A DNA stretch of 64,000 bases from Gemmatimonadota bacterium (GTDB taxonomy: Bacteria > Gemmatimonadota > Gemmatimonadetes > Gemmatimonadales > GWC2-71-9), in NCBI GenBank assembly GCA_016713435.1, contig JADJPD010000001.1, positions 1,021,071 through 1,085,070 on the forward strand. The letters are read 5' to 3'. The position numbers and the translations under genes were made by a program. The notes under the pieces were generated by a model. That model had not been told where the DNA came from. It ran no database searches and saw only the letters and a program-made list of their open reading frames with translations. Below are positions 17,803 through 26,544 of the stretch, in pieces; positions within the stretch are counted from its first letter, which is position 1; every line of letters starts with the position of its first letter.

Positions 17803-20628
17803 ATGACGGCCCCCCGCCCCCGCCTCTTCCTCATTGACGGCTACGCCCTGATCTACCGGGCGTTCTTTGCGCTCATCAGCCGCCCGCTCCGCACCTCCAA
17901 GGGGGAAAACACGAGCGCCGCCTGGGGCGTGGTGAACTTCCTCCTCCGCCTGCGCGAGAAGTACCACCCCGAGTACCTGGCCTGGGTGCACGACGCCGGG
18001 GATTCGTTCCGCACCGAGCTGTTCGCCGAGTACAAGTCCACCCGCGAGAAGCTGGATGAGGAGCTGCAGCAGGAGTTCGACCGCTCGGTGGAGCGGATCG
18101 AGCAGCTGCTCGGCGCCTTCAAGGTCCCCGTGGTGGCCGTGGCCGGCTACGAGGCCGATGACGTGATCGGCACGCTGGCGAAGATGGGCAGCGAGCGCGG
18201 CTACGACGTGGTGGTGGTCTCGGGCGACAAGGACTTCTACCAGCTCATCCGGCCGCACGTGGCGCTGCTCAACCCCGGCCGCGGTGGCCCCGCCGCGGTG
18301 GACGAGCAGTGGGTGGACGAGTCCAACGCCGCCGAGCGCCTCGGCGTGCCGCCGTCGCAGGTGGTGGATTACCTGGCGCTGGTGGGTGACAGCAGCGACA
18401 ACGTCCCCGGCGTGAAGGGCATCGGCGCCAAGGGCGCCGTGGAGCTGCTGGCGCAGTTCGGCTCGCTCGAGGCGCTGCTGGCGCGCACGGCCGAGATCAA
18501 GGGCAAGCGCGCGCGGGAGGCGCTGGAGCAGTACGCCGCCGATGCGCGGCTCTCGCAGCGGCTGGTCACCATTCATACCGACGTGCCGGTGACGCTGGAC
18601 GAGGCCGCGCTCAAGGAGTGCGAGCCGGACCGCGAGGCGCTGCTGCGGATCATCGGGGAACTCGAGTTCTACTCGCTCGCCGCGAAGCTGGGCGGGGACG
18701 GCGCCGGGGCCCGCGCCGCGGCGCCTGCCCCCGAGGCGGCGCCGGCGGAAATCGAGGCGCCGCGATCCTCGGGCGCCGTGGCGCTGCCGGAACTGGCGGT
18801 GCCGGTGATCACCGATCCCGCCGCACTCCCGGCCATCCTGGCGGCCCTGCGCGCCGCCCCCCTCGTGGCGCTCGACACCGAGACCAGCTCCCTCGACCCA
18901 CACTCGGCCGAGCTGATCGGCCTGTCGCTGGCGGCGAGCCCGGAGGCGGTGTGGTACTTCTCGTTCGGGCACCGGCCGGCGGCGGGGGAGCTGGCGGCGC
19001 CGGCCCCGGTGCCCAACCTGCCGCCCCTCACCGACCCCGCATGCGCGGGCCTGGTGGCGCTGCTCACCGACCCCGCGGTCCGGAAGGCCGGCCACAACAT
19101 CAAGTACGACTGGCAGGTGCTCCGCCGCGCCGGCGTGGAGCTGGCGGGGGTGGCGTACGACTCCATGCTGGCGAGCTTCGTGCTGGACCCGGGGCGCCGC
19201 TCCCACGCGCTCGACACCCTGAGCGTGGAGCACCTGGGCCGCGCCATGCGGCTCTACACCGACCTCACCGGCAAGGGGAAGGCGCAGATCCCCTTCGCCG
19301 AGGTGGCGGCGGCGGAGGCCGCGGCCTACTGCGGCGCCGACAGCGCCACGGTGCTGGCGCTGCACGCGTTCTTCGCGCCGTCGCTCCGGCAGATGGGGCT
19401 GGAGCGGCTGCTCGAGACCATCGAGATGCCGCTGGTGCCGGTGCTGGTGGACATGGAGTGGGACGGGATCCGCATCGACCGGGCACTCTTCAGCCGGCTG
19501 GCGCAGGAGCTGACACAGGACCTGGCGGCGCTGGAGAAGCAGGTCACCGAGGCCGCGGGTGGCGTCCAGTTCAACCTGAACAGCCCCAAGCAGCTCGCGG
19601 TGCTCCTCTTCGACAAGCAGCAGCTGCCGGTGCTCAAGAAGACCAAGACCGGCCCCTCGACCGACGCGGACGTGCTGGAGCAGCTGGCGGCCATGGGGCA
19701 CAAGGTGCCCGAGCTCATCCTGCAGTACCGCGAGGTGCAGAAGCTCAAGAGCACCTACGTGGAGGTGCTGCCCCAGTCGGTGCACCGGGACACCGGGCGC
19801 ATCCACACCAGCTTCAGCCAGATCGGCGCGGCCACGGGGCGGCTGAGCTCGTCGGATCCCAACCTGCAGAACATCCCCGTGCGCACCGAGCGCGGGCGCG
19901 AGCTCCGCAAGGGGTTCGTGCCGGCGGACGGGTGCCGGTTCATCGTGGCGGACTACTCCCAGATCGAGCTGCGCCTGATGGCGCACCTCTCCGGCGACCC
20001 GGCCTTCGTCACGGCGTTCCGGCAGGGCGGGGACATCCACCGGCAGACCGCGGCGGTCATCTTCGGCGTGCCGCTGGCCGAGGTGACGTCCGAGATGCGC
20101 GCCCGGGCCAAGACCATCAACTTCGGCACCATCTACGGGCAGGGGCCGTTTGCCCTCTCCAAGCAGCTGGGCATCTCGCAGGACGATGCCCGGCAGTTCA
20201 TCCAGCAGTACTTCGAGCGCTTCGCGGGGGTGCGGGCCTACCTGGACGCCACCGTGCGGCAGGCGCGGGAGCACGGGTACGTGGAGACGCTGTTCGGGCG
20301 GCGGCGCTACATTCCGGAGATCAACGACCGTAATTTCAACATGCGCGCCTTCGGGGAGCGCACGGCCCAGAACTCCCCGCTGCAGGGCTCCGCCGCCGAC
20401 CTCATCAAGATCGCCATGATCCGCATCCATGCCGCGCTGCGGTCGGAGCGGATGGCCACGAAGCTCCTGCTCCAGGTCCACGACGAACTGGTGCTCGAGG
20501 CGCCCGAGGCGGAGGTGACGCGGGCGGTGGCGCTGGTGAAGACCCACATGGAAGGCGCGGCCGAGCTCACGGTGCCGCTGGTGGTGGACGTCGGGGTGGG
20601 CCCCAACTGGCTGGAGGCAAAACAGTGA
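17803..20628 (+). CDS. polA: DNA polymerase I
   Basis: 941 aa, full length. The 5'-3' exonuclease (about 1-290) shows GYEADDVIGTLA and SGDKDFYQLI. The 3'-5' exonuclease domain (about 335-530) keeps DTETS (first acidic pair), NIKYDWQVL and a C-terminal YCGADS, so proofreading is probably active. The polymerase domain has motif A DYSQIELRLMAHLSGD, motif B KTINFGTIYGQ and motif C QVHDELVLE. ATG 17803 begins MTAPRPRLFLIDGYALIYRAF, the normal beginning. A TACATT hexamer lies nine bases before the start. The stop overlaps the start of the prepilin gene. Confidence 0.98.
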   Translation: MTAPRPRLFLIDGYALIYRAFFALISRPLRTSKGENTSAAWGVVNFLLRLREKYHPEYLAWVHDAGDSFRTELFAEYKSTREKLDEELQQEFDRSVERIEQLLGAFKVPVVAVAGYEADDVIGTLAKMGSERGYDVVVVSGDKDFYQLIRPHVALLNPGRGGPAAVDEQWVDESNAAERLGVPPSQVVDYLALVGDSSDNVPGVKGIGAKGAVELLAQFGSLEALLARTAEIKGKRAREALEQYAADARLSQRLVTIHTDVPVTLDEAALKECEPDREALLRIIGELEFYSLAAKLGGDGAGARAAAPAPEAAPAEIEAPRSSGAVALPELAVPVITDPAALPAILAALRAAPLVALDTETSSLDPHSAELIGLSLAASPEAVWYFSFGHRPAAGELAAPAPVPNLPPLTDPACAGLVALLTDPAVRKAGHNIKYDWQVLRRAGVELAGVAYDSMLASFVLDPGRRSHALDTLSVEHLGRAMRLYTDLTGKGKAQIPFAEVAAAEAAAYCGADSATVLALHAFFAPSLRQMGLERLLETIEMPLVPVLVDMEWDGIRIDRALFSRLAQELTQDLAALEKQVTEAAGGVQFNLNSPKQLAVLLFDKQQLPVLKKTKTGPSTDADVLEQLAAMGHKVPELILQYREVQKLKSTYVEVLPQSVHRDTGRIHTSFSQIGAATGRLSSSDPNLQNIPVRTERGRELRKGFVPADGCRFIVADYSQIELRLMAHLSGDPAFVTAFRQGGDIHRQTAAVIFGVPLAEVTSEMRARAKTINFGTIYGQGPFALSKQLGISQDDARQFIQQYFERFAGVRAYLDATVRQAREHGYVETLFGRRRYIPEINDRNFNMRAFGERTAQNSPLQGSAADLIKIAMIRIHAALRSERMATKLLLQVHDELVLEAPEAEVTRAVALVKTHMEGAAELTVPLVVDVGVGPNWLEAKQ

Positions 20629-20999
20629 CGCGTCGCGGCTTCACGTTCATCGAGATCCTGGTGGTGATGATCGTCATCGGCATCCTCGCCACCCTGGCCT
20701 TCGCCCGGCTGCAGAGCAGCAAGGAGAAGGGGACGGTGGCCAGCATGACGTCCGACCTGCGCGCGGTGGCCGAGGAGCAGGAGGCGTACTACTTCCAGCA
20801 CCGGGTGTACGCGCCGGCCACCGACTCGCTCAACCCCAACTACTCCCCCGGCAACGTGGTGACCATCACCGAGGCGAGTCCCGGCGGGTGGTCGGCCAAC
20901 GTGAGCAACCCCTCCACCCCGAAGCGCTGCTTCATCGTGGTGGGGAACGCGGCCCCGCAGGGCACCGCCGTGAACGACGGCCTGATCAGCTGCTCCTGA
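20625..20999 (+). CDS. type IV pilin-like prepilin
   Basis: 124-aa protein with a class III signal: MTRRG, cleavage after Gly5, then FTFIEILVVMIVIGILATLAF with the conserved Glu at position +5 of the mature form. The globular part (about 95 residues) has two C-terminal cysteines (C at KRCFIVV and LISCS) that could form the D-region disulfide of major pilins. It could be a pilin or a pseudopilin of a type II system. Its GTG start overlaps the polA stop as GTGA, an odd partner. No pilus assembly genes are in the window. Confidence 0.85.
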   Translation: MTRRGFTFIEILVVMIVIGILATLAFARLQSSKEKGTVASMTSDLRAVAEEQEAYYFQHRVYAPATDSLNPNYSPGNVVTITEASPGGWSANVSNPSTPKRCFIVVGNAAPQGTAVNDGLISCS

Positions 21000-21025
21000 C
21001 GCCGGGCGCGCCGGGCGAGAACGAA

Positions 21026-21056
21026 ACGGGCCGCCTCCCCTGGGGAGGCGGCCCGT
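21026..21056. terminator. bidirectional terminator hairpin
   Basis: ACGGGCCGCCTCCCC and TGGGGAGGCGGCCCGT form a perfect 14-bp stem with almost no loop between the convergent prepilin and beta-helix genes. No strong T-run follows. Confidence 0.65.
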
Positions 21057-21072
21057 GGTGCATCCGGACCCG

Positions 21073-23238
21073 TCAGTCGGCGGCGCGCGCCACCAGCACC
21101 TGCAGCTCGGTCCAGCCGTCCACCTGGTAGTACTCCACCCGCAGCCGGTGCCGCCCGCCGGAGAGCGGCACCTCGTCCACGATGGACTCGTGCGGGGCCC
21201 AGCGATCGATCACCAGCCGCCCATCGAGCCAGACCCGGATCCCGTCGTCGCTGATGGCGCGGAGGACGTACCTGCCACCAGGCAGCTTCACGTCGGTCTC
21301 GGCGTGGGCGCCCCACCGCTCGAGGGGGATGCCCGTCACGGTGGGGCGGTACCACATCCACTCGAGCGGCTGCGGCGGCGGCTCCACCAGCGCGGGGCCG
21401 GCCAGGCGGGCCTGGAAGGCGGTGGTGTCGCTGCGCGGATCGCTGGTGGAGTCCCACGCCACCACCTTCACCCGCCAGGCGCCGAGCGGCTGGAAGTGCG
21501 CGTAGCGGAAGCGCACCGGCTGCCCCGCCTCCCGCACCACGCCGCGGGGCGAGACGGTGCGGGCCCCGCGGTACTCGAGCTCCACCGCCCAGTCGCTCGT
21601 GGCGTCGGACCGGGGCGTCACCACCAGCGTATCGCCCATGGCGCCCTCGGTGGCGGAGAGGGTGGCGACGCCGCGCCTGCCCACCACCCGCCACCGGCCC
21701 GCGGGGCCGAGGACCTGGAGGCGCAGCGGATTCCCGTCGCGTCGCCCGGCGGGCCAGAGCTTCGGGGACTGCCAATCGTAGGGGCCCCACTCATCCACGA
21801 TGATGGTCTGGCGGCCGCGGCGGGCATCGTCGGCCAGGAAAGGGAGCTGGCCGTCGGCGCGCTGCGGGGCCGCGTCCCACGCCCCTCGCACCAGGCCCTG
21901 GGCACGCCCGCGCTGCGCGGAGTAGCCCGCGGTGTCCACCTCGAGGCCGGTGCTGTCGCCCTTGAGCGCGCGGGCGGTGTCCACCGCCTCGAGCACGTTG
22001 CCCGCCAGCACCATCCCCGTGGTGGCCTCGGCGCGGAGCGCCACGCGAGTGCGGGTGAAGCGATTGCCGGCGATGTCCCAGTCGCGGCTCCGGGTGTCGC
22101 GGTACCTGGGATAGCCCCAGTCGGAGGGCTCGATGGGGTTCCACCAGAGGCGGATGGCGGTGGTGTCGCCGCGGAAGTCGTTGCCCACGACGTGATTGTC
22201 CTGCCCATGCTCGATGGCGATGGCAATGCGGTTGTCGCGGAAGTCGTTGCCCACGATCCACGAGCCGTAGCTGTACCCGCCCCAGAGCCCGTGCGTGCTC
22301 CCCCACACCCGGTTGGCGATGAACCGGTTCCGCGAGAACGTGGCCTCCATGCCGTTGGTGGGGGCGTGGGAGAAATCGTTGGCGAGGAACAGGTTGTCGT
22401 TGGAGCCGCCGAGGCCGCCGTCCATGGTGGACTGGCCGGCCCACAGGAAGAGGCCGTCACCGCCGTGGGTCATGGAGTTGTAGGCCACGACGTTGTGCGA
22501 GCTCTGCTCGAACATGAGCAGCGCGGCCGAGTCCTGCCCGCGCTGGTAGAAGCCGTAGCTCGAGCCCCGGACGCAGTAGTCCACCCGGTTGTGGCGGATC
22601 CGGTTGTAGCTGGCGCGGTAGAGGCCGATGCCGACGCCCGACAGGAAGGAGAAGTCGTTGTTCCAGATCTCGAGCTTCGTGCTGCGCACCAGCAGGAGGC
22701 CGTTCATGCCCTGCCGCACGGTGTTGCCGCTCAGGGACCCGCCGGTGACGTCCACCAGGTAGAAGCCGGCGCCGTAGCGCAGCCACTCGTCCTGCTCGTT
22801 GTGATGGTAGTAGAGCCAGTCCACCAGGCTCTCGTGCTCCACCACGCTGTGGAGGCGGGGCTTCCAGTTGTGGCTGGCGTCGTTGCCGGTGAGCGTGAGG
22901 TCGTGGGTGCCGCGGGCCAGCACCGCCACCTTGTAGCCGCGGAGCGTGGCGCCGCGCACGGTGACGCGGGTGCCACCCTCGATGCGGAGGGCGGTGCCCT
23001 GGAACCCGTCGGGCGGCCCGGCGGGATCGCCGCCCTCGAGGATGACGCCCGTCAGGTCCACGTCCAGGCTGTCGCCGCGGATGGTGAGGATGGGGGTCGT
23101 GTCGCGCGCGGGGAGGCGGTAGCGGCCGGGCTGGAAGCGGGTGGAGGTGGTGATCACCATCCCGGCGCGCGGGACCACGGGGGCCTGCTGCGCGGCGAGC
23201 GGGGCGGCCAGGAGGAGCGCAAGGAGGGCAGGGCGCAT
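21073..23238 (-). CDS. secreted parallel beta-helix protein with PA14-like C-terminus
   Basis: A 721-aa exported protein. The start at 23238 gives a clear signal peptide (MRPALLALLLAAPLAAQQAP). Residues about 90-420 are a right-handed beta-helix of the NosD/CASH or pectate-lyase type, with repeated N-x-(I/V)-x-x-N ladders (NDASHN, GNTVRQG, NNDFSFL, HNRVDYC, NDFRDN). A beta-sandwich region follows. The last 100 residues look like a PA14 or F5/8-type carbohydrate-binding domain (GRYVLRAISDDGIRVWLDGRLVIDRW). A role in binding or cleaving polysaccharide is inferred; catalytic residues are not obvious. Confidence 0.75.
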   Translation of the reverse strand: MRPALLALLLAAPLAAQQAPVVPRAGMVITTSTRFQPGRYRLPARDTTPILTIRGDSLDVDLTGVILEGGDPAGPPDGFQGTALRIEGGTRVTVRGATLRGYKVAVLARGTHDLTLTGNDASHNWKPRLHSVVEHESLVDWLYYHHNEQDEWLRYGAGFYLVDVTGGSLSGNTVRQGMNGLLLVRSTKLEIWNNDFSFLSGVGIGLYRASYNRIRHNRVDYCVRGSSYGFYQRGQDSAALLMFEQSSHNVVAYNSMTHGGDGLFLWAGQSTMDGGLGGSNDNLFLANDFSHAPTNGMEATFSRNRFIANRVWGSTHGLWGGYSYGSWIVGNDFRDNRIAIAIEHGQDNHVVGNDFRGDTTAIRLWWNPIEPSDWGYPRYRDTRSRDWDIAGNRFTRTRVALRAEATTGMVLAGNVLEAVDTARALKGDSTGLEVDTAGYSAQRGRAQGLVRGAWDAAPQRADGQLPFLADDARRGRQTIIVDEWGPYDWQSPKLWPAGRRDGNPLRLQVLGPAGRWRVVGRRGVATLSATEGAMGDTLVVTPRSDATSDWAVELEYRGARTVSPRGVVREAGQPVRFRYAHFQPLGAWRVKVVAWDSTSDPRSDTTAFQARLAGPALVEPPPQPLEWMWYRPTVTGIPLERWGAHAETDVKLPGGRYVLRAISDDGIRVWLDGRLVIDRWAPHESIVDEVPLSGGRHRLRVEYYQVDGWTELQVLVARAAD

Positions 23239-23250
23239 CGGGGAAAGCTC

Positions 23251-23342
23251 CCGTGGCGGCGGAGCTGCGCTCCGCCGACTGGATTTCCAGGATCGCGCGC
23301 AAAGGTCCTGATCGAGCCGGCGGAGCGCAGCGCCGCCGCTCC
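23251..23342. repeat. inverted pair of GGCGGAGC palindromes
   Basis: Left arm GGCGGCGGAGCTGCGCTCCGCC and right arm GGCGGAGCGCAGCGCCGCC are separated by about 45 bp. The left arm shows the same core as 17691-17753. It lies between two genes transcribed in the same direction. Confidence 0.65.
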
Positions 23343-23359
23343 GCACGCACGCGCGGGGG

Positions 23360-25624
23360 CTAGCGCGGCTTGCGGCGCACGCCCGGCCACCAGTTCCACT
23401 GGCCCGCCAGGTGCATGAAGGCGGGCACCAGCACCATGCGGATGATCGTGGCGTCGAGCAGGACCGCCACCGCCAGGCCGAAGCCCAGGAACTGCATGGC
23501 CAGCACCCGCGCAAAGGCGAAGACACCGAAGACGAGGATCATGATGAGCGCGGCGCTCGTGATCACCGAGGCCGTGGCCGAGAGGCCCTCCTCGGTGGCG
23601 CTCGCGTTGTCGCCCGTCTTGTCGAACGCCTCCTTGACCCGGGCCAGCAGGAACACCTCGTAGTCCATGCTGAGCCCGAACACCACCGCGAACACCAGCA
23701 CCGGCACCACCACGAAGATCGCCGAGGTGGGCCCGTCCAGGTGGAAGAGGCCCGCGCCGAGCCCGTGCTGGAACACCAGCACGATGAGGCCGAAGGTGGC
23801 GCTCACCGAGAGGGTGTTCATGATCACCGCCTTGATCGGCACCAGCACCGAGCGGAACACCAGCGCCAGCATCACCGCCGTGGTGGCCAGGATGCCGAAG
23901 ACCAGCACCGGGAAGCGGTCCAGCAGCATCTCCTGCAGGTCGAGCGCGCCCGCGGTGTAGCCGCCCACCAGGATGGTGGCGTTCTTGAGCTGCTTGGGGC
24001 GCGCCGAGTCGGCCAGGATGCGGGCGCGCTTGGAGACGTCCATGCCGCTGGTGAGGCTGGTGGTGTCGCCCAGGATCACGTCGAGGACGGCCACGCGCTG
24101 GTCGGTGCTCAGGTAGGCGTCGATGAAGTCGCCGTACTCCTGCCGGGCGATGGACAGGTCGCTGTAGAGGATGGAATACTGCAGCAGCGAGGTGCCGGGC
24201 TCGAGGTCCACGATGCTCCGCACCTGCGTCACGCGCGGGTCGGCGCGGAGCGAGTCGGAGAGGGTGCGGAGGCCGCGGAGCGCCGCCGTGCTGGTGGCCC
24301 GCTCCCCCTCGGGAAACTCCACCACCACCTTGACCGGCAGGATGATGTTCGAGACGCCCATCCGGTCCAGCGCGGCCACGCCCTGGCCCGCCTCGGTGGC
24401 CGCCGGCCACCAGTTGCGCGAGGGCAGGCCGACCTTGATCCAGAACACCGGCAGCGTGAGCAGCGCCACGATGGCCCCGCCGATGCTGAGCGCCCGGAGC
24501 GGATGCCGCGACAGCCCGCGCGCCCAGCGCTCCCACGCCCCGGGCGCGTGGTACCACGTGAGCCGCCGCGCCAGCCACCTCGGCCGGTCGATCTGCCGGC
24601 CCAGCACCGCCAGCAGCGCCGGCAGCAGCGTGGTGGAGAGCGCCATGGCCACCGCCACCACCACGAGGCCGCCGATGCCCACGCTCTGCGTCTCCACCAG
24701 CGGCGTGAAGAGGAGCGCGGCAAAGCCCACCACCACCGTCATCCCCGAGGTGAGCACCGCCACGCCGGCGGTGCTCAGCGCGCGCGCGGCGGCCTCGCGC
24801 CGGCGCAGGCCCTTGTTCAGCTCCTCGCGGAACCGGGTCACGATCAGCAGCGAGTAATCGATCCCCACCCCGAGGCCGAGCATCGTCGTCATGTTGAGGA
24901 CGAAGATGGACATCGGCGTGTACTGCGAGAGGACCACCACCACCGCCAGCGTCACCCAGATGGCCAGGAACCCCACGATGAGCGGCAGCACCGCCGCCAC
25001 CAGCGCGCCGAAGGCCAGCAGCAGGATGCCCGCGGTGAGCGGCAGCAGCCGCACCTCGCCCTCGCGGCTGTCGGCGGCGGAGACCTGCTTGATGTCGAGG
25101 TCGAGCGGCGAGCGGCCGGTGACGTGCACCCGGTGCGTGGTGCTGTCCACGCGCGCCGCGCGCAGGGCCTGCGCCACCAGCCGGCGGGCGGGCACCACGA
25201 GGCGCTGCACGCTGTCCCCGCTGGGCGCGTCGATGGCCAGGCCCACGAATGTGGCCGTGCCGTCCGCGCTCCGGAACGTGGAGTCGCCGGTGCTCCGGAA
25301 GCTGGCGATGGTCGAGACCCAGGGCTGGTGCTCGAACGCCGCGATGAGGCTGTCGAGGAACACCGAGGTGGGCGCGCTGTCCACCGACGCGGGCGCCTCG
25401 ATGGTCACCACGAAGATGTCGTTGAGGGGCTTCCCGAAGCGCTCGCGGATGGTCTGCTCGGCGGCGCGGCTCTCGGTGAGCGCCTTGCTGCCGCCGGAGA
25501 CGTTGAGCACCTGCACCACCTGCGGCGACTTGGCCGCTGCCAGCCAGCCCACCACCGCCCAGAAGACGATGATGACCCAGCGCCAGCGGATCAGGGCCCG
25601 CGAGATGGGGGACTCGACGTGCAG
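23360..25624 (-). CDS. MMPL/RND-family transporter
   Basis: A large inner-membrane transporter of the MMPL (hydrophobe/amphiphile exporter) type. It has two similar halves, each a membrane helix, a large periplasmic loop and five to six further helices (for example LLPLTAGILLLAFGALVAAVL, MTTMLGLGVGIDYSLLIVTRFREE, and in the second half VFAVVFGLSMDYEVFLLARVKE). The GxxxDY segments carry the proton-relay Asp. ATG and GTG codons occur only after the first helix (first GTG at 25555), which would cut it away. Reading from CTG 25624, seven bases after a GGAG, restores PISRALIRWRWVIIVFWAVVG. Length is then 754 aa. Confidence 0.85.
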   Translation of the reverse strand: MHVESPISRALIRWRWVIIVFWAVVGWLAAAKSPQVVQVLNVSGGSKALTESRAAEQTIRERFGKPLNDIFVVTIEAPASVDSAPTSVFLDSLIAAFEHQPWVSTIASFRSTGDSTFRSADGTATFVGLAIDAPSGDSVQRLVVPARRLVAQALRAARVDSTTHRVHVTGRSPLDLDIKQVSAADSREGEVRLLPLTAGILLLAFGALVAAVLPLIVGFLAIWVTLAVVVVLSQYTPMSIFVLNMTTMLGLGVGIDYSLLIVTRFREELNKGLRRREAAARALSTAGVAVLTSGMTVVVGFAALLFTPLVETQSVGIGGLVVVAVAMALSTTLLPALLAVLGRQIDRPRWLARRLTWYHAPGAWERWARGLSRHPLRALSIGGAIVALLTLPVFWIKVGLPSRNWWPAATEAGQGVAALDRMGVSNIILPVKVVVEFPEGERATSTAALRGLRTLSDSLRADPRVTQVRSIVDLEPGTSLLQYSILYSDLSIARQEYGDFIDAYLSTDQRVAVLDVILGDTTSLTSGMDVSKRARILADSARPKQLKNATILVGGYTAGALDLQEMLLDRFPVLVFGILATTAVMLALVFRSVLVPIKAVIMNTLSVSATFGLIVLVFQHGLGAGLFHLDGPTSAIFVVVPVLVFAVVFGLSMDYEVFLLARVKEAFDKTGDNASATEEGLSATASVITSAALIMILVFGVFAFARVLAMQFLGFGLAVAVLLDATIIRMVLVPAFMHLAGQWNWWPGVRRKPR

Positions 25625-25743
25625 GAAGCGCTCCGGCTACGGGCGGATGGCGGGGGCAGACGTGGGCGAAAACCTAGGGGCCCCTCCCCCGTGACGCCAG
25701 CCATAGCGAGGGCGCGGGCCATCCCCCGATATTCGAGGTCGTC

Positions 25744-26544
25744 ATGATCCGCCGCCTCCTCGCCGTCCTGCTGGCCCTGCTCGTGGTCCTGGTGCTGTCC
25801 GCCAAGGCCCGCCCCTGGCTGTCCGACCCCTCCGAGGGGGCGCCGCCACCGGCCACCAGCACCAGCAGCGGGGCGGCCACCATCCGCACTCCGCACGAGG
25901 TGACGGATCGTCCCCCGGTGCCGGCGCCGGCGGTCCCGCTGCTCGACTCGGTCACCCGGCTCACGGTGCGGCTCCAGCTCACCGGCGAAGCGGAGCGGCA
26001 CTTCCTCGACTCGCTCATGGTGGAGACCGACTCGATCGTCCGCCGCTGGAACGCGGACGGCGGGCACCTCACCTACGCCATCGTCCCCGGCGGTCCCGCC
26101 AGTTTCCTGCCCGAGATGGTCCAGGACGCACGCTGGGCCATCGACACCTGGTCGCCCGCGGTGGTGGGGCTGCCGTTCCTCGAGGTGAAGGACACCACCG
26201 AGGCCCGCCTCATCATCCGCTGGACCGACACCCTCTCCGCCGAGCGCGCGGGCGTCACGGATGTCGTGTGGGACCAGGCGGGCCGGATCCACCGTGCCGC
26301 CGTGCTGCTCGCCACCCGGGCGCCGGCCACCGGCCGGCCCCTCTCCGAGGAGATCCGTCGCGCCGTGGCGCTGCACGAGATCGGCCACGCCCTGGGTCTC
26401 CCGCACTCCGCCGATCCCGGCGACGTGATGTACCCGATCGCCACCAAGGTGGACCTCTCCGCCCGCGACCGCTTCTCCCTGACGCTGCTCTATGGCCTGC
26501 CGGTCGGCTGGATCGGCGGCGGCACTCCGCCCTTCCAGCGATGA
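25744..26544 (+). CDS. matrixin-family secreted metalloprotease
   Basis: 266-aa zinc protease, M10-like. An N-terminal hydrophobic segment (LLAVLLALLVVLVLS) is a signal or anchor; residues 25-60 are low-complexity. The catalytic site is HEIGHALGLPH at 211-221, followed by the Met-turn DVMYP nine residues later. The signature HExxHxxGxxH is complete, so an active enzyme is likely. Prodomain cysteine switch is not seen. ATG 25744 lies 10 bp after GATATT. The stop overlaps the start of the serine hydrolase as ATGA, so the two are made together. Confidence 0.85.
   Translation: MIRRLLAVLLALLVVLVLSAKARPWLSDPSEGAPPPATSTSSGAATIRTPHEVTDRPPVPAPAVPLLDSVTRLTVRLQLTGEAERHFLDSLMVETDSIVRRWNADGGHLTYAIVPGGPASFLPEMVQDARWAIDTWSPAVVGLPFLEVKDTTEARLIIRWTDTLSAERAGVTDVVWDQAGRIHRAAVLLATRAPATGRPLSEEIRRAVALHEIGHALGLPHSADPGDVMYPIATKVDLSARDRFSLTLLYGLPVGWIGGGTPPFQR

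Noticed and set aside
17749..20547. 932-residue open frame opposite polA
   Set aside because: The polA motifs are complete on the plus strand; the antisense protein is low-complexity with no family features.
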